From: Asterias amurensis
Lineage: Eukaryota; Echinodermata; Asteroidea; Forcipulatida; Asteriidae
Direction of reading: 5' to 3'
Assembly: GCF_032118995.1 (NCBI RefSeq)
Contig: NC_092656.1
Location: 17,920,694 to 17,984,693, forward strand
DNA: 64,000 nucleotides
The notes beneath the pieces were generated by a model that saw nothing but the letters and a program-made list of their open reading frames with translations, was not told where the DNA came from and did no database searches. Shown here piece after piece: positions 49,781 to 60,116 of this stretch. Numbering within the stretch: position 1 is the stretch's first letter; every line of letters starts with the position of its first letter. A program made the translations under genes and the position numbers.

Positions 49781-50189
49781 CTACTTCTTTGGCTTGGTGG
49801 TCTTCTTCGGCTTTGCTGCTTTGGTGGCCTTCTTTGCATTTGGCTTTGGACTCTTTGCGGCTTTGCTGGGCTTGGCGACTTTCTTTGCTGGCTTGGCTGC
49901 TGTTTTCTTGGCTGCAACTTTCTTGGTGGGTGTCTTCTTGACGATTTTCTTTGGAGTCTTCTTCTTGGTTATCTTGGTTTTCTTGGCCTTCTCCTTCTTG
50001 GCTGCGGCTTTCTCTGCTTTCTTGGCTTTCAGCTCTGCTTTCTTTGCTTGCTCCTTCTCTTTCTTGGCCTTGGCTCGTTCTTTGACCTTCTCCGCCTGTT
50101 CCTTGGCCTTGTCCTTTGCTGGGTCCAATTTGAATGAACCGGAAGCTCCCTTGCCCTTGGTCTGGATAAGAACTCCCTTCTGCACACCG
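49781..50189 (-). pseudogene. H1: Histone H1, copy 30, cut at the array edge
   Basis: Array identity ends at 50,189 inside the globular-domain coding region. About 136 C-terminal codons remain, with a normal stem-loop (49,730-49,745). The ATG, most of the globular domain and the promoter are missing. The flank (from 50,190, ATCGACGACTACGATTG) is unique sequence. This is the terminal, dead unit of the array. Confidence 0.95.
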
Positions 50190-50927
50190 ATCGACGACTA
50201 CGATTGTTGACACTCATCAATCAACCAATGTACCTACGCTTGTAAAATAGGGCCTTTTTGTCGGGCATTGTTTACCGAAAATACATCAGTTTGGAGCTCA
50301 GAAAACCCAGTACGAATTAATTTACTAAATTTCAACAATCTATCAAAATTATGGCGTTCGAGATGATGAATTAAAGAAAAAGTTGTGGGTTTACAATTTA
50401 TTATAATGAGGGACTGCGAACGACTATCGATAGTTAAAGTGTGTGCTCAGACCGTGTACCAATCTCGGGCTACTGCTGAGCCGAGTGTGGTAGCCGTGGC
50501 CGCTAATTCGTTCTTCATTTTCCTATCCTAAAAACGTGCGCTGCGGCAGGAAAACAACAGTAAGTACCGAGTAGAAAATTGTATTTTTTGACGACGTTTT
50601 TTAATTTACATCAACAAAAAGGAACTACAAGCATTATGAATGTATATTGAGTAGGGTGGGGAAAGCTTTAGGTGTATCGTAGGAGGTCCTGTCTTCGAGG
50701 TGTCCCTAAAATCTTGGCAAATCTTTTACCTCTCTGTGCGCGATGTAAACAGTCCCAAGAAAAAAATTGTATGGTTTTATTTGCCAAGCAAAGAGTCTCC
50801 TCTCCCTTGACCAAAAGTTAGAAACACGTAAGGCTCCACTGGTTATTTGCACTTGTAAATGCAAAAAGTTTGGTATTTTAGGCATTTCTACAAAGTTCAA
50901 AAACTTATTTGCCCACCGAAAAAGTTT
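50190..50927. other. Unique flank of the H1 array
   Basis: No supportable gene. Short open frames on both strands (for example 50,706-50,976) overlap each other and have no recognisable domain. A GC-richer patch near 50,450-50,570 ends in a donor-like AACAGTAAGTACC. It could be an upstream exon or promoter, but there is nothing to join it to. Confidence 0.3.
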
Positions 50928-51059
50928 GGAAAAGTTTCCGTATCACGCCACCAACTTTTCATTCGATATGAAATAATATAGTATCTAATTTACCTGAATG
51001 AGATATCTCTTTTTGTAAAAATTAGTGAAAAAGTGGTGGCGCCATACGGAAAGTTATCC
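50928..51059. mobile_element. Short inverted repeat (MITE-like)
   Basis: A 33-bp left arm (50,928-50,960, with TTTCCGTATCACGCCACC) pairs with the right arm 51,027-51,059 (with GGTGGCGCCATACGGAAA) across a 66-bp loop. No coding capacity. Confidence 0.55.
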
Positions 51060-52211
51060 AAAAGTTTCATCAAACACTATTTCAATGCACAATTCATGAT
51101 GAACAAAATCATGTGACTGAATGTTTTGCTGAGCATTCTGGAATAAAAATACCGAGTCTTAAATAAGCCATGTGCCTTATATCATTTTCTAATTTTTTTG
51201 GAGAGTTTTATTTTTTAACCCTCATATCAATATTATTATTAATATTAAAATTTAAACATCAGCTTGTTGATTCAATTATCACTGTTTATTTATACGCTTT
51301 ATTGTAAATATTAAGAGAAAAAGAAATAATAGTAATCGGATTTGGAAGCCAGTAATTATTCACACATTTTATAAAAAAGAAATTAAAAAATTTATTTTTT
51401 GCAAGTTACCATGGTAATTTTTAAAATTTAATAAAAACATACTTTGAATAAAATGAAGGCAACTAATGGCTATAGAGTCATACACAGAGTCTCAAAGAAC
51501 ACTTGTAGTCACTACAGATGTTTCTTCCATGTATGGCTTCACCGGGAAACCATACTTTCTTGTTTGCCGTGAAAACAGGAAAAACTCAAAACAAATGGGG
51601 GCCAGTTGAAGTCATCGAAGATCGGTGTGTGGTGTGAACATTTCAATGTCCATCAAGTTGTAAATATGTTTGCATACTTCATATTAACAAATGAAGATAA
51701 TTAGGGCATCGGTTGATATATGGCATCATTATTTTTTTCCCAATTCAAAGAAAAAGGCATACTAGCGTGAAAACTGGTAAGCGGAGGATACAGTACACAG
51801 GAAACTACAGTTCTGGCTGGCTAACGGTCGTAAAACTTTCACCCATCAACGCTGGTTTGAAAAACGTATAGCGTTAAGGGGGCCCTAAATATGAGACCCC
51901 TACAAGGCTCACAGAGCAGGGTAGCCTTATATTATAGTTTCTAGGAAGTACACAAGTACACCCTATAGTCGATGTACTCTCTGTATGGTACCCGCCTTGC
52001 GCACCTAGATAGTTTAGAAGTGGCGGTTTGCTGGTCGCGGTCTGCAGTGCTCTTGCGATCGATGGTTTATGCTCACTCGTCAAAGCTACTGTCATTGGAA
52101 GTTTAAGAAGGACTAGTGTACATACATTGGTAACGGTAGCATTAATGTGAAGAAAGAGAAAAGTGTGAAACAGTAAGATATTATTTACCACATAGCGGGT
52201 GTGTTGTTAAA
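51060..52211. other. AT-rich DNA between array flank and foldback element
   Basis: Very AT-rich to about 51,470, then of mixed composition. I see no gene; an open frame of about 105 codons on the minus strand (51,874-52,191) has no recognisable domain. Confidence 0.35.
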
Positions 52212-52319
52212 TATGGGGCGCCGTTTGTCCATTAATTGTTTGACAATTTTAAGGCATGTTTTTACCATGGTTTACAGCAATTAGATGTAAACCATAAAAA
52301 CTGTTGCCACATCCTGTTA

Positions 52320-53520
52320 TGGTTTACATACCAGTAAAGTATTTGTTGTGTCTAAGTTTATGGTTTACAAACCATGAACATACAAAAAACATTTACAAAT
52401 CGTGGTTCATAAACCAAGAAAATTTACGCATCTTAAAAACATGGTTTATAAACCATAGAAAATGAAGCATCAAATTCATGGTTTAGAAATCATGGTTTAC
52501 AAACCAAGAAAATTGAGACATCTAAAAACATGGTTTATAAACCATGAAAATTTAAGATAAAAATCGTGGTTTACAAATCATGGTTTATAAACCATAACAA
52601 ATGAACCATAAAATCATGGTTTGTGACAATGGTTTGTAAACCATGAAAATCGAGACTTCTTAAAAAACATGGTTTATAAACCATGAAAATTGAGACTTCT
52701 TAAAAAACATGGTTTATAAACCATGAAAATTTACACATCTCAAAAACGTTGTTTGTAAACCATAAAAAAAAGTGCACTTACAAATCATGGTTTACAAACC
52801 ATAAAAATGTGCACTCACAAATCATGGTTTACAAACCATAAAAAATGTGCACTACAGAAATCATGGTTTATAACCCATAAAAACGTGCACTCAAAAATCA
52901 TGGTTTATAAACCATAAAAACGTGCACTCACAAATCATGGTTTACAAACCATAAAAAATGTGCACTCACAAATCATGGTTTATAAACCATAAAAACGTGC
53001 ACTCACAAATCATGGTTTATAAACCATAAAAACGTGCACTCACAAATCATGGTTTACAAACCATAAAAAAACTCCACTCACAAACCATGGTTTATAAACC
53101 ATAAAAACGTGCACTCACAAATCATGGTTTACAAACCATAAAAAATGTGCACTCACAAATCATGGTTTATAAACCATAAAAACGTGCACTCACAAATCAT
53201 GGTTTACAAACCATAAAAACGTGCACTCACAAATCATGGTTTACAAACCATAAAAAATGTGCACTCACAAATCATGGTTTATAAACCATAAAAACGTGCA
53301 CTCACAAATCATGGTTTACAAACCATAAAAACGTGCACTCACAAATCATGGTTTACAAACCATAAAAAAACTCCACTCACAAACCATGGTTTATAAACCA
53401 TGAAAACGTGCACTCACAAATCATGGTTTACAAACCATTAAAAAAATGTGCACTCACACAAATCATGGTTTACAAACCATAGAAAAGCTGCGTACACAAA
53501 TCATGGTTTACAAACCATAA
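52320..53520. repeat. Palindromic minisatellite, left arm
   Basis: About two dozen units of 36-40 bp centred on TGGTTTATAAACCA or TGGTTTACAAACCA, the former a perfect palindrome. From about 52,770 the units are regular, with spacer ATAAAAACGTGCACTCACAA. Outer units are more diverged than inner ones. Confidence 0.9.
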
Positions 53521-53699
53521 AATTCTATTACGATCGTCTCTAAAACCTCCTTCCCAACTCTGATCGGTTCCCATTTCACCCCCATTTCCCCCCATGCCAC
53601 GTGCGAGCCAGCAATAGCAATTCACCGTGTGTGTCAATGCTGTGATCAATGCACCGTGTGTGTAATGCTGATGCAATAATTATGGTGGCCCTGAAGGGA

Positions 53700-53905
53700 C
53701 ATCGCATATCGTAAACGTGTGCGCATACGTATGCAATGTCGTGAAACAATTCGCAAATATGTGCGCACACGAATGCAATGTCGTGAAACAATTCGCGAAT
53801 ATGTGCGCACACGTATGCAATATCGTGAAACAATTCGCAAATATGTGCGCACACGTATGCAATGTCGTGAAACAATTCGCGAATATGTGCGCACACGTCT
53901 GTGAA
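53700..53905. repeat. 42-bp tandem repeat, left inner arm
   Basis: About five units with GTGCGCACACGTATGCAATG and TCGTGAAACAATTCGCGAAT. The 42-bp length is a multiple of three, which keeps chance reading frames open on both strands. Confidence 0.85.
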
Positions 53906-53952
53906 TATTATTTGCGATGTCGTGAATTTTTTTGCATACCATGTTGCATACC

Positions 53953-54178
53953 TTTGAATAAAATATCTAATAATCTGGGGGGTTTCTTTCCAACAGTGAG
54001 ATAAGCGGTAGTCATTGCAGCAGTAGTCTTTGTTGTGAGGCAAGCGAGGCGGGTGGTCTTCCTTGGCCTGGTGCCAAGTTCCTGGGTATACACATGCTTT
54101 ACAGAGGGAGCCTGCTGTAGCGCCACAGTACTCCCTAGTTCGGTAACAAATTATCCACAACTATGACATCATCCTAAT
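53953..54178. other. Loop of the foldback element
   Basis: The only part of the element not present in inverted copy. It is GC-richer than the arms and non-repetitive, and I recognise no gene in it. It may be captured host DNA or the remains of the ancestral centre. Confidence 0.6.
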
Positions 54179-54199
54179 GGTATGCAACATGGTATGCAA

Positions 54200-54380
54200 T
54201 AAAATTCACGACATTGCAAAACAAATCGCATTCGTGTGCGCACATATTCACGATTTGGTTCACGAGATTGCATACGTGTGCGCACATATTTGCGATTTGT
54301 TTCACGACATTGCATTCGTGTGCGCACATATTCGCGAATTGTTTCACGACATTGCATACGTATGCGCACACGTTTACGAT
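54200..54380. repeat. 42-bp tandem repeat, right inner arm
   Basis: Inverse of the 53,700-53,905 repeats with about four units, roughly one fewer than the left arm. Confidence 0.8.
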
Positions 54381-54560
54381 ATGCGATGTCCCTTCAGGGC
54401 CACCATAATTATTGCATCAGCATTACACACACGGTGCATTGATCACAGCATTTACACACACGGGGAATTGCATATTGCTGGCTCGCATGTGGCATGGGGG
54501 GAAATGGGGGTGAAATGGGAACCGATCAGAGTTGGGAAGGAGGTTTTAGAGACGATCGTA

Positions 54561-55560
54561 ATAGAATTTTATGGTTTGTAAACCATGATTTGTGTACGCA
54601 ACTTTTTTATGGTTTGTAAACCATGATTTGTGAGTGCACGTTTTTATGGTTTATTAACCATGATTTTTGAGTGCACGTTTTTATGGTTTATAAACCATGA
54701 TTTCTGAGTGCACATTTTTTATGGTTTGTAAACCATGATTTGTGAGTGCACGTTTTTATGGTTTATAAACCATGATTTCTGAGTGCACATTTTTTATGGT
54801 TTGTAAACCATGATTTGTGAGTGCACGTTTTTTATGGTTTGTAAACCCTTGATTTGTGAGTGCACGTTTTTATGGTTTATAAACCATGATTTTTGAGTGC
54901 ACATTTTTTATGGTTTGTAAACCATGATTTGTGAGTGCACGTTTTTATGGTTTATAAACCATGATTTTTGAGTGCACATTTTTTATGGTTTGTAAACCAT
55001 GATTTGTGAGTGCACGTTTTTATGGTTTATAAACCATGATTTTTGAGTGCACGTTTTTATGGTTTATAAACCATGATTTCTGTAGTGCACATTTTTTATG
55101 GTTTGTAAACCATGATTTGTAAGTGCACTTTTTTTATGGTTTACAAACAACGTTTTTGAGATGTGTAAATTTTCATGGTTTATAAACCATGTTTTTTAAG
55201 AAGTCTCAATTTTCATGGTTTATAAACCATGTTTTTTAAGAAGTCTCGATTTTCATGGTTTATAAACCATTGTCACAAACCATGATTTTATGGTTCATTT
55301 GTTATGGTTTATAAACCATGATTTGTAAACCACGATTTTTATCTTAAATTTTCATGGTTTGTAAACCATGTTTTTAGATGTCTCAATTTTCATGGTTTGT
55401 AAACCATGATTTGTAAACCATGAATTTGATGCTTTATTTTTTATGGTTTATAAACCATGTTTTTAAGATGCGTAAATTTTCTTGGTTTATGAACCACGAT
55501 TTGTAAATGTTTTTTGTATGTTCATGGTTTGTAAACCATAAACTTAGACACAACAAATAC
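54561..55560. repeat. Palindromic minisatellite, right arm
   Basis: Reverse complement of the left-arm minisatellite, with fewer units. That accounts for most of the 232-bp length difference between the arms. Confidence 0.88.
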
Positions 55561-55687
55561 TTTACTGGTATGTAAACCATAACAGGATGTGGCAACAGTT
55601 TTTATGGTTTACATCTAATTGCTGTAAACCATGGTAAAAACATGCCTTAAAATTGTCAAACAATTAATGGACAAACGGCGCCCCATA

Positions 55688-56362
55688 GTTAAAGCGTTCT
55701 AATATAAATACCCGGTTAGCTACACACACCACTGCATGCACCACACTATTGTTACGTACATGCGCAATAAAGTTTTACTCGGGGATTCCCCATTTTGTCC
55801 GTGCTTATGTGTGCGCATCAGCCATAAATAACCACCACACCTACCGAAATTCCCCGACCTTCGCAATCGACGATGTGCAATTGTAAAAACTCGCAAAAGG
55901 AACTGCGTCAGAATTGTTCTGCACTTCCGTCACGTAACTGACAAGGCAAGTATACCTTTGGTTGGTTCTTAGTTCTTGGAACAGCTCGAATCGATTAATA
56001 TTTATTTAATTAAGATAAAATTATAATTTATTAATGGGTTTCGAATTTTGGTTACACTATGTTTACACACAGCCAGCCCAGGCCTGGCCAGGGGCCTACC
56101 TTTTGTTTGAAGATTATTTTTGGGGGGCCATGACATGAATCTTATTCACTGTGAATGAAGATGTATCATGTATGTAATTGTAAATATAATTTACCTGTAG
56201 GCCTACTACTGTAGTCATAGTGTAGAACAGAAGTTTCATCCCAGCTTCATTAAATTAGTGCTACCACCATCGTCCTACAGGGTCAAACATTTTGAACCTC
56301 TGAAATGCTTTACGTTCATGGCGTTGTTAAAATGGTCATTGATAGATATTTATTTTCTGGTC
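55688..56362. other. Non-coding DNA right of the foldback element
   Basis: No gene recognised. The stretch 55,700-55,960 has a TATAAATA-like element near 55,704 and balanced composition. It could be an upstream promoter or non-coding exon region for the gene at 60.9 kb, but no convincing splice donor supports that. Confidence 0.25.
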
Positions 56363-56731
56363 TTAAAGCCATTGGACACTTTCGGTAAACAGTATTGTCC
56401 AAAGGCCCACACCCGTGCATCACAACATTTATATAAAATAACAAACCTGTGAAAATTTACAATCGGTCATCGGATTCGGGAGAAAATAACGGGAAAACCC
56501 ACCCTTGTTTCCGCACGTTTCGCCGTGTCATGACATGTGTTTATTATAATCCGTAATTCTCGTTGTCGAGAATTGATAATTGTTTTAATGATTTCTCAAA
56601 AAGTAAAGCATTTTATGGAATAATATTTCAAGAGAAGTCTTGTACAATTACCTTCCGTAAACCCTGTAAGTTATTTGTAAATCCTTAACTTTTAATTTGT
56701 TTTCTGTTCCGAAGGTGTATAATGGCTTTAA
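56363..56731. mobile_element. TTAA-flanked MITE, copy A (369 bp including TTAA)
   Basis: Ends are inverted repeats of about 23 bp (TTAAAGCCATTGGACACTTT and CGG facing CCGAAGGTGTATAATGGCTT and TAA), each including TTAA. TTAA target sites are the mark of piggyBac-type transposition, so a non-autonomous piggyBac relative is the simplest reading. The internal phrase AACCTGTGAAAAT is shared with the copy at 61,264. Confidence 0.65.
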
Positions 56732-56784
56732 TCAAGCAATAACGAACAGTTTTCTTTGAAGGCAATTTATCCACTTAAAATTAC

Positions 56785-57335
56785 TAAGGGAATCAATGTG
56801 TGGTGAAGAGGTTTTTAACTAGTGGTTAAATCCCAACGAGGCGTGGTTCTTGATAATTTTACCGAGACGAAGTCGAGGTAATTATAAAGAACCAGGCCTC
56901 GACAGGTTTCAACCACTAGTTGAAAACCGATTCAACACACTTTGATTCCCATTCATAAATACCTTTCGGTCAAAAAACATCAAGACTTTTGGTCAAAAAG
57001 CAAAATAATTGCAAAAACTTTAATTATTCAATGATTTCTTTCAACACAACACCCCCCCAGCTATGAAATGGTAAAGCCCTCCGCCGCCATTGGGTAAACA
57101 ACTCCTTATAAGGGAATGCTGTGCACATCGCGCGTATCGCGTGATGTGGCACAACTGTTTAAGCCGTTGCTCTCGACCAACAGGAATGAAGAAACTGTCT
57201 TATAAGAACAGGTGCAAGCTCGCCTGTCACGCCCATGAACCTATTTTACCGGTCATAAACAAAGGTTTATACACACCCACGTGACGCGCTCTCCACCAAT
57301 AGGAATAGCGAAAATGTCTGAGGCATTTATGAATA
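56785..57335. repeat. Interspersed repeat sharing its right end with the H1-array insert
   Basis: The palindromic left part has TTTTTAACTAGTGGTTAAAT facing TTTCAACCACTAGTTGAAAA. The right 70 bp (57,266-57,335, with CCCACGTGACGCGCTCTCCA) match 14,803-14,870. No coding capacity seen. Confidence 0.55.
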
Positions 57336-58125
57336 TTAATTATAATCTCACCTAAAACAAGAAGGGTTGCTAGAAAAAAGGCATTCTAAGTGAAAACTTC
57401 TTTTAAAGGCTTTAAAAAATAAATGTCAAGGAAACGCCATGTTCCATTTTCCAGTTGTATTTGTGTTTGGGTAGTAAGTTGTGCAATGCTCAAATCATTC
57501 GATCATTGTCACTGCTCATTGGACATGTCAGAAGGACTGTTCGATTTAAAACAAGGGAAATTAAGTCCAATAAGTGACCATACATGTAACCCCACTTTAT
57601 ACCGTGAGGATAATTAAAAAAGGGAAATTAAGTACGAATTCATACATAACTAGACATAGTGTTTTTTGTTAATTACAAAATCACGGTGTTCAGTTGGACG
57701 TTACGTGATGACGTAGTTCAAAAACATTGAACCATAAAGATGTTTTTTATACAATGTGTCGTTATTTTATAGTTAAACTTGTATCACACTTTTGAACGCC
57801 TTGTTTCTTCACAAATGCAATATGTTTGTGTGAGATTGGCATCAGTTTTTTTGTTTGCAACTTATGAAAGCCCTTTAAAAATCTAGCTCACCCCTGCACT
57901 GGATGCTGTACACAGATTTGATAATCAACAGCGCCCTCTTTGGTGGGCAAAAAGAGAACGCTGTTGAGAATTCCCCCAAAAACTTTCGTGCCATATGATT
58001 TTTACAAATTTTAAACGTTGTTTTATTGTTATCTATTACCCGATGACGTCATTTTGAAGGTTCAACTATCTGTTGAGTTTCAAGGTTCAAATCGATCTCA
58101 ATCTTGAGTTATGGCGTAGATAAGC
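57336..58125. other. Non-coding DNA before the 328-bp satellite
   Basis: No gene recognised. It includes a lone CRE-like GATGACGTCA near 58,042, just before the satellite whose units carry the same motif. Confidence 0.35.
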
Positions 58126-59762
58126 TCAAAAGTTGTTTTTTGATGAAACAAAATATGAAGATGAACTTTGACCCAGGGTAACGACCCGGAAGTTAAGGTC
58201 GTACAATTTTGGCGTTAACTTTTCGCATATTGGAAAAGTCTTTATCTATCTAATGCATAAGTATGAACATCATAGCTTTTATATTTGTTGAGATACAGCA
58301 ACAAGCAAATGGTAATTTTTCAATTTAAAAAACCTTGTCATGACGTCCTCAATGACGTCATTATTCCAAAAAAGTGGCGTTTTCATCTACTCACTAGTGC
58401 CTATGGACATAGTAAGTTTTAAGATTGTACAAGCTTTACTTTTGTTTAAAAGCTCAAAAGTTGTTTTTTGATGAAAAAAAAAAACACGAAGGCGAACTTT
58501 GACCCAGGGTAGCGACCCAGAAGTTAAGGTCGTACGATTTTAGTGTTAATTGTTCAAATGTTGTCCAAGTCTTTATCTATCCGATGCTGTAATATGAACA
58601 TCATAGCTTTTCTATATGTTGAGATACAGCAACAAGCAAATGGTCATTTTTCAAAATTAAAAACCCTGTCATGACGTCATCAATGACGCCATCATTCCCA
58701 AAATATGGCGGTTTCTTCCACTCACTATTGCCTATGAACATAGTAAGTTTTAAGTTTGTACGAGCTTTACTTTTGTTTAACATCTCAAAAGTTGTTTTTT
58801 GATGTAAAATACACGAAGGCGAACTTTGACCCAGGGTAACGACCCGGAAGTTAAGGTCGTACGATTTTGGCGTTAACTTTTCAAATATTGTCCAAGTCTT
58901 TATCTATCCGATGCCCAAGTATGAACATCATAGCTTTTATATTCGTTGAGATACAGCAATAAGCAAATGGTAATTTTTCAACATTAAAAACCCTGTCATG
59001 ACGTCATCATTCCAAAAAAGTGGCGGTTACATCAACTCACTAGTGCCTATGTACATAGTACGTTTTAAGTTTATACAAGCTTTACTTTTGTTTAAAAACT
59101 CAAAAGTTGTTTTTTTATGAAAAAAACACGAATAAAAAACACGAAGGCGAACTTTGACCCATGGTAACGACCCAGAAGTTAAGGTCGTATGATTTTGGCG
59201 TAAACTTTTCAAATGTTGCTTAAGTCTTAAACTATCTGATGCCTAAGTATGAACATCATAGCTGTTAGAATCGTTGAGATACAGCAATAAGCAAATGGTC
59301 ATTTTTTAACATTAAAAACCCTGTCATGACATCATCAATGACGTCATCATTCCAAAAAAGTGGCGGTTTCATCTAATCACTATTACCTATGGACACAGTA
59401 AGTTTTAAGTTTGTACAAGTTTTACTTTTGTTTTAAAGCTCAAAAGTTGTTTTTTGATGAAAAAATGCGAAGGCGAACTTTGACCCAGGGTAACGACCGG
59501 AAGTTAAGGTCATACGATTTTTGCGTTAACTTTCCAAATGTTGTCCAAGTCTTTATCTATCCGATGCCCAAGTATGAACATCATAGCATTCATATTCGTT
59601 GAGATACGGTGAAAAGCAAATGTCGTTTTTCAACTTTAAAAACCTTGCCATGACTTTATCAATGACGTCATCATTCCAAAAAAGTGGCGGTTTCATCTAC
59701 TAACTATTGCCTATGTACATAGTAAGTTTTAAGTTTGTACAAGCTTTACTTTTGTTTAAAAT
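58126..59762. repeat. Satellite-like tandem repeat, 328 bp x 5
   Basis: Five units, shown by the phrase GAACTTTGACCC at 58,163, 58,494, 58,821, 59,149 and 59,475 (steps of 331, 327, 328, 326 bp). Units begin near GCTCAAAAGTTGTTTTTTGA and end ACTTTTGTTTAAA. Units are clearly diverged, with scattered substitutions and small indels, so the array is old compared with the H1 array. Most units hold a CRE-like TGACGTCA. No reading frame is conserved across units. Confidence 0.9.
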
Positions 59763-60116
59763 TGCTGGAGAAGGTTCGCAGGGAAAGAAGAACACGAGGA
59801 AAAAAAAACCAAAATAACAGAACAATAACAATAGTTGTTCGGCTGTTGGCCAAACACCTAAAAATCACCGTGGATGCATTTAGCACGTTGCAAACGTAAC
59901 CCTCTTCTGAACGGCGTGGGAGGAGGGTTACGCTATCACAACATGCATTGGCGGTGCAACATATTATTACGTTTTTTGTGCTGCTTGTTGTGTTTACAAA
60001 TCCTTAGCCTGAACGTCTGACATCACACTTCGAGGCTTGTTCATATTGCCAAAGATCGATCTCCAGCCAGCGTATGTTTCGTCTGTGCACCTTGGTCCTA
60101 CATTCATGGAAGTGTT
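59763..60116. other. Flank of the satellite, nothing coding
   Basis: Starts with an A-rich tract (59,783-59,835). A small inverted pair, GTAACCCTCTTC near 59,898 and GGAGGGTTAC near 59,932, is the only structure noted. Confidence 0.3.

Larger units (their letters stand above)
1..50189 (-). repeat. Tandem histone H1 gene array, 30 copies
   Basis: Thirty H1 gene copies lie head to tail, all transcribed leftward. Distances between successive stop codons are 1,672-1,683 bp in most units. The exceptions are 755 bp (copy 21), 906 bp (copy 25), 1,658 bp (copy 24), 1,726 bp (copy 26) and 4,420 bp (copy 9, which holds an insert). Units are nearly identical; most length change comes from two poly-C tracts. 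The array is open at the left window edge and ends at 50,189 inside an H1 gene. Only H1 is present. Metazoan histone genes are often tandem, but usually as mixed core-plus-H1 quintets, so an H1-only block is less usual. Confidence 0.97.
52214..55685. mobile_element. Giant foldback element, 3,472 bp, TA target site
   Basis: The ends are exact inverted copies beginning TGGGGCGCCGTTTGTCCATT. Each is flanked by TA (52,212-52,213 and 55,686-55,687). The left arm (52,214-53,952, 1,739 bp) and right arm (54,179-55,685, 1,507 bp) are near-identical reverse complements around a 226-bp loop. Each arm has, from outside in, a 100-bp terminal part, a run of 36-40-bp palindromic repeats, about 180 bp of unique sequence and several 42-bp repeats. 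No transposase is seen. Ends with TA flanks suggest a non-autonomous element moved by a TA-targeting transposase such as Tc1/mariner, but the end sequence does not name a family. The close match of the arms suggests recent insertion or arm-to-arm conversion. Confidence 0.9.

Noticed and set aside
1-50189. Possibility that the array is an assembly artefact
   Set aside because: Units differ by many independent point changes, deletions and an insert with sensible junctions, which fits real DNA. Exact copy number and homopolymer lengths remain uncertain.
50706-50976. Overlapping 64- and 69-codon frames near the array edge
   Set aside because: They overlap on opposite strands in repeat-like DNA and show no domain.
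51874-52191. 105-codon minus-strand frame
   Set aside because: No recognisable domain, no clear splice or promoter context, and it stops just before the foldback element. Chance is sufficient.
52770-53520. CRISPR-like regularly spaced palindromic repeats
   Set aside because: The units have no unique spacers, no cas genes are present, and the context is an animal genome. It is a minisatellite within a foldback element.
53576-54160. Open frames of 60-194 codons with a repeated 14-residue pattern in the foldback centre
   Set aside because: The 42-bp repeat is a multiple of three and free of stops in several frames on both strands, so the frames are a by-product of the repeat.
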